From assembly GCF_020523925.1 (NCBI RefSeq), contig NZ_JAJAPW010000002.1:124001-188000 (forward strand): a DNA stretch of 64,000 nt. Direction: 5' to 3'. Below the pieces are notes generated by a model, which had not been told where the DNA came from, did not search any database, and saw nothing but the letters and a program-made list of their open reading frames with translations. This document shows positions 1-9,153 of this stretch, piece by piece. The stretch is from Neotamlana laminarinivorans (GTDB lineage Bacteria > Bacteroidota > Bacteroidia > Flavobacteriales > Flavobacteriaceae). Each line of letters starts with the position of its first letter. Within the stretch, counting starts at the first letter, position 1. The translations under genes were made by a program, and so were the position numbers.

Positions 1-509
1 TATAATTTTTTTGCAAATAACTGAAGTTCTGAAGCATCGTCAAAAAGAATTATATCTTTTTTAAAAACAAAACCTAGTTTTCTTAAAAGTTTTGTTGAGT
101 TTTTATTTTTTGCCGTAACAATAGCTATTAGTTTTTTTAAGTTAAACTTATTTTTGGCAAGTTTTATAACTTTTTCTGAAGCTTCAAAACCAAAACCCAA
201 GCCTTCATACTCTGGTAAAAAAGCAAAACCCAAATCTACTTCGGGTAATTCGTCTCTTTTTATAATGCCGCAAGTACCAATTGGTTTATTGTTTTCAGCT
301 TTTAATAACACTTTGTAAAAACCAAAGTCATTAGTATTATAGCTTTTTAAATGCCCATTTTCAATACGTTTTTCGGCATCTTGTATTGTTTTAGTATTTC
401 TGTCCCCAATGTATTTAATCCAGTTGGGAGAATTTACCAATTCTAAAAAAAAAGGGGCGTCGTTTTTAGAGAATTTTTCTAGAATTAAACGCTGTGTTTC
501 TTCCACCAT
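1..509 (-). CDS. GNAT family N-acetyltransferase (RimJ/RimL-like), reaches window edge
   Basis: Reading the minus strand from the ATG at 509 gives 169 complete codons with no stop, and the next two bases at the window edge are TA, so the stop codon is probably the next triplet. The product starts MVEETQRLILEKF and contains a GNAT-like core with a conserved acetyl-CoA loop region (EYEGLGFGFEA), followed by the typical KNKNSTKLLRKLGF ending of RimJ/RimL-type proteins. The length of about 169 residues is normal for the family. The substrate cannot be told; N-terminal amino groups or small amines are typical. It starts 5 bases after the stop of the upstream TPR gene, so the two are likely co-transcribed. 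Confidence 0.75.
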   Translation of the reverse strand, partial: MVEETQRLILEKFSKNDAPFFLELVNSPNWIKYIGDRNTKTIQDAEKRIENGHLKSYNTNDFGFYKVLLKAENNKPIGTCGIIKRDELPEVDLGFAFLPEYEGLGFGFEASEKVIKLAKNKFNLKKLIAIVTAKNKNSTKLLRKLGFVFKKDIILFDDASELQLFAKKL

Positions 510-514
510 AACAC

Positions 515-2314
515 TTAATTTATAGCATCGCCACGTAAAGTTCGGAATCGTTTTCGAGCATCAACAAAATAAATACTGTCGGCATGATTAAATATAATTT
601 GCTCGTAAAACACTTTTGCCTTTTCTGGTTGGTTTAATTGATTTTCGTAAATTAATGCCAAGTAAAAATATGCATCGTCTATTAAAATGCCATCGCGATA
701 ATTTTCTATTAAAACTTCATAGTTTGCTTTTGCTTTATCAAACTCATTTTTAATCTCATAAAGTTGTGCTTGTTTATATAAAGTTTGTGCAATTATAGGT
801 TCTGTTTTATGTGCTTCTAGTATTTTGTTTAATACGTTAATGGCTTCATCGTTTCTATTTTGAAAGGCTAACAAATCGGCTTTAGCATATAGTTTTAATG
901 CCGTTTGCAACGAATCTTCATATTTATTATCAGAGATAAGTAATTTTAAATTTAACGCATCGTTGGCTATTAATTGTGATGTTGAAGATTTTAAAATTTT
1001 TAATTGAGATTCTGCCCATTTAAAATCGCCTTTATAATAACTTGTTTTTGCTACTTTAAAACGCGCTTCTTGCGACAATGTACTGTTTTTTAAATTTCGC
1101 TGAATTTGTGTGTAATAAATTAAAGCCTGATTAAATTTTTCTTGAAGCACCAAAATATCGGCTAATTCTAATTTTACTTCGGCTATTTGAAATTTGGATA
1201 ATGTCGTGTTTAATAAAGACTCTAAATAACCTGTTGCTTCTTTTGTATCTTTAATGTAAAATGCTAAAAAATGTGCATATGCTATTTTTAGTTTTAAAAC
1301 TTCATTTGAAGCTGTTGTGTTTTGTGTAAGATTATTTTCTTTAGCTAATAAAATCTGTTCGTATTTACTTTTTATAGCTTTATAATCTTTTTCTTTGGCT
1401 TCTTTGGTTTCTAACTCAAGTAATTTATAATGTGCTTTTAATTGATCTTCAGGCAACGCACTTGTGCTTATTATATATTGATAAATTTCTTTTGCTACTT
1501 CTGTGTTTTTTTGGTTTGCAGCTATTTCTGCAAGCTCTTTTATTCTTGCTAAACTCTCGGGGTTGCGCTTATAAATGGCTTTCTCTTGTGTAAAAGACTT
1601 ATTATATTCTTTTTGTTTAATAAACAACCAACTTAACAACTCGTTCCATAAGACATTAGGTTCTTGCTGCATTTTTTTTAACAGCATTTTTTTTAACATG
1701 ATGTTGTTCTCGCTTTCATTGTCTTCGCTAATAAAATCGTTAATAGCACGTTTTACATCATGAACCATATTGGGTCTTTCTTCAATAAACCCCATATAGC
1801 TACTAAACATTTTTTCAATATTACCTTGCTCGCCATAAATTTGTGCTAATTGTAAACTAAAATTATACTCAGGCTTTAATTGCATTGCCTTTTCGTAAGC
1901 TTGTGTGGCTTCGTTTAGCAATGAATGATTTTGGAAACTTCTTGCTACTGCATAAACATTACTTACTCGGTCGTCTATACTATTTAATGCCTTTTGGTAG
2001 TATTGTTGTGCTGATATAGAATCTTTTTTTAATTGAAAATTATAACCAAGTTCTACCAAAAAAGCGGCATATTTTATACGAACCATTAACTTGTTTAAAA
2101 AAGCTTCTGCTTCGGTATATTGTTCTAATTGTTGGTAAGTTTTAGTAATCTGGGTTATTACCGTGATATTTGATGGTGAATTCTCATAAAGCTTTTTATA
2201 TTCTATTAAAGCTTTTTCATATTCACCTTTTTCAAAATAAGCGTTTGCAATTACATCGTTTTGGGCAAAACTTATATAAGTTGTAAGGCATAATATAAAA
2301 ACTAAAAATCTCAT
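515..2314 (-). CDS. TPR-repeat secreted or periplasmic protein
   Basis: A 599-residue protein with a cleavable signal peptide (hydrophobic residues 3-17, then FAQN). Almost all of the rest is alpha-helical with tetratricopeptide-like repeats: NAYFEKGEYEKALIEYKK near residue 25, repeated A-x-x-Y-E-K-A motifs near 140, and clear repeats in the last 150 residues. TPR arrays bind proteins, so this is probably a scaffold in the periplasm or at the inner face of the outer membrane. The partner is not visible. It precedes the GNAT gene by 5 bases. No catalytic motif is seen. Confidence 0.8.
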   Translation of the reverse strand: MRFLVFILCLTTYISFAQNDVIANAYFEKGEYEKALIEYKKLYENSPSNITVITQITKTYQQLEQYTEAEAFLNKLMVRIKYAAFLVELGYNFQLKKDSISAQQYYQKALNSIDDRVSNVYAVARSFQNHSLLNEATQAYEKAMQLKPEYNFSLQLAQIYGEQGNIEKMFSSYMGFIEERPNMVHDVKRAINDFISEDNESENNIMLKKMLLKKMQQEPNVLWNELLSWLFIKQKEYNKSFTQEKAIYKRNPESLARIKELAEIAANQKNTEVAKEIYQYIISTSALPEDQLKAHYKLLELETKEAKEKDYKAIKSKYEQILLAKENNLTQNTTASNEVLKLKIAYAHFLAFYIKDTKEATGYLESLLNTTLSKFQIAEVKLELADILVLQEKFNQALIYYTQIQRNLKNSTLSQEARFKVAKTSYYKGDFKWAESQLKILKSSTSQLIANDALNLKLLISDNKYEDSLQTALKLYAKADLLAFQNRNDEAINVLNKILEAHKTEPIIAQTLYKQAQLYEIKNEFDKAKANYEVLIENYRDGILIDDAYFYLALIYENQLNQPEKAKVFYEQIIFNHADSIYFVDARKRFRTLRGDAIN

Positions 2315-2369
2315 AAGGTAAATATAACAAATGTAGTATTTAAGTAAGGCCTATTATAGGTTAAAAAAA

Positions 2370-2396
2370 AAGTGCCTAATAAAATATTAGGCACTT
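2370..2396 (-). terminator. Rho-independent terminator after the 40-aa ORF
   Basis: A perfect 11-bp inverted repeat (2370-2380 with 2386-2396, core AGTGCCTAAT) with a 5-base loop. On the minus strand it is followed by a run of eight T (2363-2370 read in reverse). It lies downstream of the small ORF at 2531-2653 and upstream of the TPR gene start at 2314, so it separates these two transcripts. Confidence 0.75.
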
Positions 2397-2530
2397 ACCA
2401 ACCAAAATAATATTCTATTAACTTAACATTAATTTATGGATTGGGGACAGTCTTAAATTTCTATATATAGAAACGACTATTTTAAAAAAATTGTAATTTT
2501 ATTTATAAAAGTAATTTAGTAGTGTGTGTA

Positions 2531-2653
2531 CTATTTACTTACAATGGTAGTTTTTGAATCTTCAGATTTTACAATTTCGAAGTCTGAAAACAACACTTTA
2601 CTCGCAAGAACAGCTAGAGCAACTAATAGTATTATGCGCTTAAAATTTTTCAT
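2531..2653 (-). CDS. Small hypothetical membrane or exported peptide, 40 aa
   Basis: A complete ORF from ATG at 2653 to TAG at 2531. The product starts MKNFKRIILLVALAVL, a basic then hydrophobic segment resembling a signal anchor, and has a short polar tail (DFEIVKSEDSKTT). It has its own terminator-like hairpin directly downstream (2370-2396) and is isolated from serS by another strong terminator (2716-2759). Being bracketed by terminators argues it is a real short transcription unit. I do not recognise the family. It lies in the roughly 480-base gap between the TPR gene and serS, which otherwise holds only these terminators. Confidence 0.45.
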   Translation of the reverse strand: MKNFKRIILLVALAVLASKVLFSDFEIVKSEDSKTTIVSK

Positions 2654-2715
2654 GGTTAAGTAGATTAAGAGGTTATGGTGGTACTAACTTGTAAAAAAAA
2701 TGCATAAACACAAAA

Positions 2716-2759
2716 AAATGCATAAAAAAATCGTTAAACAACGATTTTTTTATGCATTT
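2716..2759 (-). terminator. Strong terminator downstream of serS, 20-bp perfect stem
   Basis: Bases 2716-2735 and 2740-2759 form a perfect 20-bp inverted repeat with a 4-base loop (AAAC). The stem contains runs of seven A and seven T, so it can end transcription from either side. It lies 37 bases after the serS stop. The stem is longer than is usual for a simple terminator. Confidence 0.75.
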
Positions 2760-2796
2760 AATCGATAAAAATTGTATTCTACCTGTAAATGAGGCT

Positions 2797-4068
2797 TTAA
2801 TTTAAAATTTTAAAGCCAGTGTAAGGTTGTAATACTTCAGGAATTTCTATACCATTTTCGGTTTGGTAATTCTCTAAAATTCCGGCTAATACTCTTGGTA
2901 AAGCTAAAGAACTACCATTTAATGTATGTGCCAATTCGTTTTTACCTTCACTATTTTTAAAACGTAACTTTAATCGGTTTGCTTGAAATGTTTCAAAGTT
3001 TGAAACTGAAGAAATTTCTAACCAACGATCTTGCGCTGTAGAGAAGACTTCAAAATCGTAAGTTAATGCCGATGTAAACCCTAAATCGCCACCACAAAGT
3101 CTTAAAATTCTGTACGGTAATTTTAATTCGTTTAAAATACTTTTTACATGCTCTACCATTCCGGTTAAAGCATCATAAGAGTTTTTAGGATGTTCAACTC
3201 TAATAATTTCAACTTTATCAAATTGGTGTAAACGATTTAAACCTCTTACATGTGCGCCATAACTTCCGGCTTCACGACGAAAACATGGTGTGTAACCTGT
3301 AATTCCTATTGGTAAATCGGCCTCGTTTAAAACCACATCTCTAAATATATTAGTTCCTGGAACTTCGCCTGTTGGTATTAAATATAAATTATCGCCAGTT
3401 ACGTGGTACATTTGCCCTTCTTTATCTGGCAATTGCCCTGTGCCAAAACCAGAGGCCTCGTTAACTAGGTGTGGTAATTGGTATTCTTTGTAACCTGCTT
3501 CTGTATTTTTATCTAGAAAATAAGCTATTAAGGCACGTTGTAACCGGGCTCCTTTACCTTTGTACACAGGAAATCCGGCACCTGTTATTTTGTTACCTAA
3601 CTCAAAATCGATAATATCATATTTTTTAGCTAATTCCCAGTGTGGCAAAGCTTCTTTACTTAATGTAGGAACTTCTCCTGCTTCAAATACTACTTCGTTA
3701 TCCTCATCAGAATTTCCGCTAGGAACAATCTCATTAGGAACATTTGGTATTTTATACAACAATTCGTTTAAAGCCTCTGCTTTAGCATTTAATGCTTCTG
3801 TTAGTTCTTTCGACGTTTCTTTAAGTTGTGATGTTTTTTCCTTTAAGGCATTTGCTTCTTGTGCTTTACCGGATTTATACAAGTTTCCTATTTCTTTAGA
3901 AAGTGTGTTAGACTCGGCTAAAGTGTTATCTAACTGTGTTTGAATACCTCTTCGTTCTTCATCAAACGTTAAAACATCAGCTATCATTTGTGATGCATCA
4001 ATGTTTCGTTTTTCTAAACGTTTAATTACTAAATCTTTGTTCTCTCTAATAAAAGCTACTTGTAACAT
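2797..4068 (-). CDS. serS: Seryl-tRNA synthetase
   Basis: A 423-residue cytoplasmic class II aminoacyl-tRNA synthetase that charges tRNA-Ser. The N-terminal 110 residues are the coiled-coil tRNA-binding arm (long helices rich in K/E/L, containing LAESNTLSKEIG). Motif 2 is FRREAGSYGAHVRGLNRLHQF, with the expected arginine and the HQF signature. Motif 3 is NGSSLALPRVLAGILENYQ near the C-terminus. The length is normal for bacterial SerRS. The ATG at 4068 starts MLQVAFIREN, the expected beginning. It is followed by the terminator at 2716-2759. Confidence 0.97.
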   Translation of the reverse strand: MLQVAFIRENKDLVIKRLEKRNIDASQMIADVLTFDEERRGIQTQLDNTLAESNTLSKEIGNLYKSGKAQEANALKEKTSQLKETSKELTEALNAKAEALNELLYKIPNVPNEIVPSGNSDEDNEVVFEAGEVPTLSKEALPHWELAKKYDIIDFELGNKITGAGFPVYKGKGARLQRALIAYFLDKNTEAGYKEYQLPHLVNEASGFGTGQLPDKEGQMYHVTGDNLYLIPTGEVPGTNIFRDVVLNEADLPIGITGYTPCFRREAGSYGAHVRGLNRLHQFDKVEIIRVEHPKNSYDALTGMVEHVKSILNELKLPYRILRLCGGDLGFTSALTYDFEVFSTAQDRWLEISSVSNFETFQANRLKLRFKNSEGKNELAHTLNGSSLALPRVLAGILENYQTENGIEIPEVLQPYTGFKILN

Positions 4069-4159
4069 GCGTTAAATTTTAAGTGGCAAATTTAATGAAA
4101 TACCCAGAGTAAAGAAATATTTCTTTGGTTTGATTGCTATTGATTTTTACTTAAAAATT

Positions 4160-5485
4160 TTACTGTTTTGAAGGTAAAATCCAATCGCTGTGTTTAAACG
4201 GGTTCCATTCTATACTGGCTAAGTCTACGTTTGGATTTATAAACGTTACATAGGGTTTATGGTTTACACTTACCCGACTTCTTACAAATACTTGAATGTT
4301 TATACCTTTTTTCTTGTAATCTTCTTTTAAATATTGTGCAAATTGCCATATAACATCTGGTTTTGTTGCAATTCTTCGTTTTTGTTTATCTGTTAAATAA
4401 TTACGCAAGTTTACTCGTGTGGTTTCTCCTGTTTCCACATCTCGAATTCTAAAACTTATAGTTCCTCCTTTAGATCGAAGCATCATTCGCCAGGACAATC
4501 TATGGCCTTCTTCCGTCCAAAGTACATCATCTTCAAAAAAATGATGTCTTAATGGTAACCCTATTTGAAACAGAAAATAAATTGAAAAAAGTGTGATGAA
4601 AAAACTACTGTATTTTGGTTGTATTATTTGACTGTCTTCATATAAAGTTTTCTTCTTTAAAAATATATTCCTAACAGTTTTAGGCTCGAAGAAAAACAAT
4701 GTAAATGCTAATGCTAAATATGGAAAAATTCCTATTTGTAATACGAATGAGTTAAATAAATGAAAAACAATAGACACTATAAAAATAAATTTACGTGTTG
4801 GTTTAAAAAGTAATAATGGCACGACTAAACCATCGAATAAAATGCCGCCATAAACTAATATATAATGAAACCATTTTTGTTGTAAAAACTCACCAATTAC
4901 TGGATAATCTTTACGGTTACGCATTAAATTTTCTATAAACGTTGTATTTAACCAGTCTGGGTAAAATTTAGCTAAAGATGCATAAGTATAAACTATAAAA
5001 AGCTGAAGCACTATTACCCATTTACACCATTGCGGCATAGATAGGCTTTTAATTTCAGGATTAAATTTAGCATCTAACGATGCATATTTATTTGCTGGCA
5101 TAAACACCATTATACTACTTATTAGCATAAGCAAATAATAATGGTTGTTGTATGAGGTTTTTTGCATTAAATAGCTAGCAGACCACATAAGTGTAAAACT
5201 AATTATGGCTACTCTGTACTTATAACCTAGCATTACCATTAATCCAAAAACTCCCATTACAGCATAATAAAAATACATACCGTTTCCAGGAAGTGGTTGT
5301 AACCACTCGAAACCGATGAAAGAAAACGTGAATTTTGGATTAACCATGTTGGTTTTTACCCAACCTGTTAAAATGGCGCCAACAGACTCTAAAAAACAAA
5401 GTAACCCGAAAAAAATTCTGAAAATTACCAATCCAGAATTATCCATGTGTTTAAACAAAAATGATTTAAGCATTTTGATTTGCAA
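4160..5485 (-). CDS. HTTM-domain multi-pass membrane protein
   Basis: A 441-residue protein with about eight to nine hydrophobic segments in the first 320 residues and a soluble C-terminal tail of about 110 residues. The fold resembles HTTM / vitamin K-dependent gamma-carboxylase-like membrane proteins: an early FRIFFGLLCFLES segment, a conserved NNHYYLL segment, and later a GGILFDGLVVPLLL helix. The enzymatic role of bacterial HTTM proteins is mostly unknown. The gene overlaps the 3-prime end of ribF by 20 bases, so they are translationally coupled. A second in-frame ATG 12 bases downstream (5473) is an equally possible start. Confidence 0.75.
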   Translation of the reverse strand: MQIKMLKSFLFKHMDNSGLVIFRIFFGLLCFLESVGAILTGWVKTNMVNPKFTFSFIGFEWLQPLPGNGMYFYYAVMGVFGLMVMLGYKYRVAIISFTLMWSASYLMQKTSYNNHYYLLMLISSIMVFMPANKYASLDAKFNPEIKSLSMPQWCKWVIVLQLFIVYTYASLAKFYPDWLNTTFIENLMRNRKDYPVIGEFLQQKWFHYILVYGGILFDGLVVPLLLFKPTRKFIFIVSIVFHLFNSFVLQIGIFPYLALAFTLFFFEPKTVRNIFLKKKTLYEDSQIIQPKYSSFFITLFSIYFLFQIGLPLRHHFFEDDVLWTEEGHRLSWRMMLRSKGGTISFRIRDVETGETTRVNLRNYLTDKQKRRIATKPDVIWQFAQYLKEDYKKKGINIQVFVRSRVSVNHKPYVTFINPNVDLASIEWNPFKHSDWILPSKQ

Positions 5486-6401
5486 TAAAATGTAATGAGG
5501 TTTGTTTATCTATTTCTAATTGTTTTACTAAAGCATCAACCGATTCGAATTTTTGTTCGTCACGTAAACGCTTTAGCAGTTGTATGTTTAAAGTTTTATT
5601 GTAAATATCTTTATTAAAATTAAAAAAATGAACTTCAATACTTTGCCCTTGCCCATTAACTGTTGGGTTTGTACCAATATTCATCATACCATAAACAAAA
5701 CTATTGTTTATTAAAGACTTTACAATATACGATCCTTGTTTAGGTATTATTTTATAATCTTCAGAAATTGAAATATTTGCTGTAGGAAAACTTATTTTTT
5801 TACCCAAACCTTTGCCCTTTACAACAGTTCCTGTTAATATAAAGTTGTAACCTAAATAGCTATTTACTGTTGTAATTTCGCCACTTAATAATGCCGTTCT
5901 AACTTTAGTAGAACTAACTGAAACATCATCAATATCTTGGGCAGAAATCTCTTCAACATCAAACCCATAAGTTTCACCAAAAACTTTTAGGTTGTTTATA
6001 TCGGCGTTTCGGTTTCTTCCAAAACGATGGTCGTAACCAATAATTACTTTTTTGGCTTTTAGTTTATCAACCAAAATTTGTTTTACAAAATCTTCGGCAG
6101 ATAAACGCGAGAACTCCTTTGTAAAGGTTTTAATAAGTAAATAATCTAAACCTAAACTATTTAAAATATCATAACGCTCGTTTATGGTATTTATAAGTTT
6201 AATGTTAGATTCTTTTTGCAACACCATTCTTGGATGAGGAAAAAAGGTTAGCACCACAGATTTTAAACCTTCCTGTTTTGCTGTTGCTACTAATCGATTT
6301 ATAATTTTTCTATGGCCAACATGCACACCGTCAAATGTTCCAATTGTTACTACTGTAGGCTCGCTAACTTTGTAATTTTCTATGTTTTTGGTTGAACTCA
6401 C
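5466..6401 (-). CDS. ribF: Bifunctional riboflavin kinase / FAD synthetase
   Basis: A 311-residue cytoplasmic enzyme that phosphorylates riboflavin to FMN and adenylylates FMN to FAD. The N-terminal half has the nucleotidyltransferase motif GTFDGVHVGHRKII (about residues 22-35) and the later GYDHRFGRNRNAD and SSTKVR motifs. The C-terminal half is the riboflavin kinase barrel with GKGLGKKISFPTANI and a central GMMNIGTNPT. The length matches the family. It is divergent from the metalloprotease gene, separated by 65 bases, and leads into the overlapping HTTM gene. Confidence 0.96.
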   Translation of the reverse strand: MSSTKNIENYKVSEPTVVTIGTFDGVHVGHRKIINRLVATAKQEGLKSVVLTFFPHPRMVLQKESNIKLINTINERYDILNSLGLDYLLIKTFTKEFSRLSAEDFVKQILVDKLKAKKVIIGYDHRFGRNRNADINNLKVFGETYGFDVEEISAQDIDDVSVSSTKVRTALLSGEITTVNSYLGYNFILTGTVVKGKGLGKKISFPTANISISEDYKIIPKQGSYIVKSLINNSFVYGMMNIGTNPTVNGQGQSIEVHFFNFNKDIYNKTLNIQLLKRLRDEQKFESVDALVKQLEIDKQTSLHFIANQNA

Positions 6402-6436
6402 TTGTTATTTTAACACACCTGAATTTAAAGATTTGC

Positions 6437-6444
6437 TATCTTTG
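6437..6444 (+). promoter_or_regulatory. Candidate Bacteroidota -7 box for the metalloprotease
   Basis: TATCTTTG fits the TAnnTTTG -7 consensus used by the primary sigma factor of Bacteroidota and lies 23 bases before the ATG at 6467. No clear TTTG is seen at the expected -33 position, so the call rests on the -7 element and position only. Confidence 0.4.
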
Positions 6445-6466
6445 AAATATTAATAGCCTCAAAATT

Positions 6467-9133
6467 ATGAAAACAAAGCTACATTATGTTTTATCAATAA
6501 CCATGCTTTTAACGATATTTTCAGTTTCTGCACAAACAAATTTTTTTAAAAAAATTCCCAGCGAAAATAAAACATCAAATAATTCCAAACCTGCAGAAAA
6601 TAATCAAGTTTATGAATACAGTTATTCTGACTTATTTAAACAGGTATCAAAAACAAATAAAACGGCAAATAACAAAGTAAGCTCAACAACTACAATAAAC
6701 CTTCCGGATGCTGACGGAAATTTTGTTGAATATACCATAACTGAAGCCTCTGTTATGCACCCAGATTTACAGGCTAAATACCCAAAAATCAGATCTTATA
6801 CTGGCTATAAAACAAATTCACCTGCTTCAAAAATTAGATTTAGTGTTTCACCTTATAAAGGTTTAACAGCAATTATTTTAAATGAAGAAAATACTTTAAC
6901 AATACAACCTAACTCAAATAACCCAAACCAAATTACGGTTAAAAATAAAAGCGATTATTTAAAAAAAGAAGGGTTTTTATGTGAAACTACTAACTTAAAC
7001 AACTCTGAAACCTTAAAAAGTTCAAGTTTTAAAGATGCAGACGATAGTTTGAATAGAACTTACGATATTGCTATTTCTGTAACTGGTGAATATGCAACAT
7101 ACCATGGCGGTACATTGGCTGATGTTAATGCGGCATTAGTGGCAACTTTAACAAACGTAAATGCCGTTTTTGAAAACGATTTTAATGTTACATTACAATT
7201 AGTAGCAAATAACGATGATGTTATTTATTTAGACGCATCAACAGACCCATATAGCAATTTTAGTAGTTACAACCAAGAATTAGCAGACAATTTGGATGCT
7301 GTAATTTTAGAAGAGAATTACCACGTTGGACACTTATTTGCTGCTGCAGGGTACGATGGTAATGCAGGTTGTATAGGCTGTGTTTGTAATGATGGTGGAA
7401 GTGTTTCTAATTACAACCATAAAGGTTCCGGCTACACCTCTGACGATGAACCCGATGGAATTAATTTTGATATAGATTTAGTAGCACACGAAATAGCACA
7501 CCAGTTTGGAGCAACGCACACCTGGACTTATAATGGAAACGAAGGTTTTAATTCACAAATGGAACCCGGAAGTGGCTCTACAATTATGGGGTATGCCGGA
7601 ATAGCAGGCTCATATAATATACAAGGCCATAGCGACAGCTATTTTCACGCTATATCTATAGAACAAATAACCGAAACTATTGTTAATACAACCTGCCCCA
7701 TTATAACTAATACGGGCAATACAACTCCAACTGCTAACGCAGGTGCAGATTTAACTTTACCAATAGGAACCGCTTTTAAGCTGGTTGGAACAGGAAGTGA
7801 TGCAGATGGCGACAATATTACTTATTGCTGGGAACAATACAACGAAAATAATGCAGCAACTAGTTATCCAAACTCAACTTCAACTAACTCTAACTCTGTT
7901 TTATTCAGATCGTATTCACCAACTACTGAAAACATAAGATATTTCCCAAACTTAACCGATTTAAAATACGGAATTAATTTTACGCAATGGGAAAAAATAC
8001 CTGAAGTTAGTAGAACTGCCGTTTTTAGATTAACGGTAAGAGATAACAAACCCGGAGGTGCCAATAACACCCACGACGATATGGTAGTAACCTTTGATGC
8101 AAACTATGGTCCTTTTGAAATAACATCGCAAAACACAACAAACATTGTATGGACTAGCGGAACTAACGAAACCATAACCTGGAATGTAAATAACACAAAT
8201 AATTTAACAGGAGCGGCTAATGTAAACATTTTATTATCTACAGATGGCGGCGAAACTTATAATGCCATAGTTAACAATATACCTAACAACGGAAGCTACA
8301 CTATTACAGTTCCAGAAACACCAGCTCCTTACTGCAGAATAATGATTGAACCTACAAACAATAACTTTTTCGCTATTAATTCTGAAGATTTTGCTATTAA
8401 TTACAATACATTAACAACTTGTGAAACATACAGCTCTTCAAGTAACTTAGGTTTAGCTATAACTGATAATTCTGGTAGTTTTTCTCAAAATAATTCAATT
8501 TTTATAAACGATAACACAAATATTGAAGACATAAATATAGGATTAGATATTTCGCATACTTACATTGGAGATTTAGCTATAGCATTAACAAGTCCTGAAG
8601 GTACCTCTATTACTTTAAAATCTCCAAACGATTGCGGTTCTGAAGAAAATATTTTAACACTTTTTGATGATGAAGCCGTTACAATAAACTGCTTAGATAT
8701 GGCAAGTAATCAATCTTATCAATCTATTCGAGGATTACTTTCTTCGTTTGATGGTGAAAGCCTTAACGGCAATTGGACCTTATCGTTAGGCGATTATGCA
8801 GGTGGCGATGTTGGAACTTTAAACTCATGGTATATTGAAGTTTGCCAAACTAATGAAACCATATCAAACAATGAAAATAACGAGACAACAGAGTTAAAAG
8901 TTTACCCCAACCCAAATAACGGAGAGTTTACCGTGCAATTCAATACTACAAGCGCAGATTTTTTAAATTTAAAAGTAATTGATAGTAGTGGAAGAATTAT
9001 TTATTATAGTACCTATACTAATACAGAAAATTTTTCAGAAACTATTAATTTAAACCAACTAAAAACCGGTATTTACTTTTTAAAAGTAGATGATGGAAAA
9101 GATGAAATTACTAAAAAACTTATTATAATATAA
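6467..9133 (+). CDS. Secreted reprolysin-like zinc metalloprotease with P-domain and T9SS sorting tail
   Basis: An 888-residue extracellular protease. Order of parts: signal peptide (1 to about 22, ending SVSAQ); propeptide of about 180 residues; a metzincin catalytic domain with the zinc motif HEIAHQFGATH (His341, Glu342, His345, His351) and a Met-turn at Met374 (IMGYAG); an Ig/PKD-like region (about 415-540); a further beta domain; a proprotein-convertase P-like domain (about 650-780, with SHTYIGDLAIALTSPEG); and a C-terminal Por-type A sorting domain (VYPNPNNGEF to the end, KKLIII). The tail implies export by the type IX system. It likely degrades environmental proteins. It stands alone and converges on pth with a 20-base gap. 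Confidence 0.9.
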   Translation: MKTKLHYVLSITMLLTIFSVSAQTNFFKKIPSENKTSNNSKPAENNQVYEYSYSDLFKQVSKTNKTANNKVSSTTTINLPDADGNFVEYTITEASVMHPDLQAKYPKIRSYTGYKTNSPASKIRFSVSPYKGLTAIILNEENTLTIQPNSNNPNQITVKNKSDYLKKEGFLCETTNLNNSETLKSSSFKDADDSLNRTYDIAISVTGEYATYHGGTLADVNAALVATLTNVNAVFENDFNVTLQLVANNDDVIYLDASTDPYSNFSSYNQELADNLDAVILEENYHVGHLFAAAGYDGNAGCIGCVCNDGGSVSNYNHKGSGYTSDDEPDGINFDIDLVAHEIAHQFGATHTWTYNGNEGFNSQMEPGSGSTIMGYAGIAGSYNIQGHSDSYFHAISIEQITETIVNTTCPIITNTGNTTPTANAGADLTLPIGTAFKLVGTGSDADGDNITYCWEQYNENNAATSYPNSTSTNSNSVLFRSYSPTTENIRYFPNLTDLKYGINFTQWEKIPEVSRTAVFRLTVRDNKPGGANNTHDDMVVTFDANYGPFEITSQNTTNIVWTSGTNETITWNVNNTNNLTGAANVNILLSTDGGETYNAIVNNIPNNGSYTITVPETPAPYCRIMIEPTNNNFFAINSEDFAINYNTLTTCETYSSSSNLGLAITDNSGSFSQNNSIFINDNTNIEDINIGLDISHTYIGDLAIALTSPEGTSITLKSPNDCGSEENILTLFDDEAVTINCLDMASNQSYQSIRGLLSSFDGESLNGNWTLSLGDYAGGDVGTLNSWYIEVCQTNETISNNENNETTELKVYPNPNNGEFTVQFNTTSADFLNLKVIDSSGRIIYYSTYTNTENFSETINLNQLKTGIYFLKVDDGKDEITKKLIII

Positions 9134-9153
9134 ATACAACTAAAAAAGTATTA

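Noticed and set aside
1575-1763. Short ORFs lying antisense inside larger genes, this one in the TPR gene and many others like it
   Set aside because: Each lies within a well-supported gene on the other strand or frame and has no recognisable protein features.
4160-5485. HTTM gene as evidence of recent transfer because of the domain name
   Set aside because: Composition and codon use look like the neighbours, and the gene overlaps ribF; the name of the domain is no evidence here.
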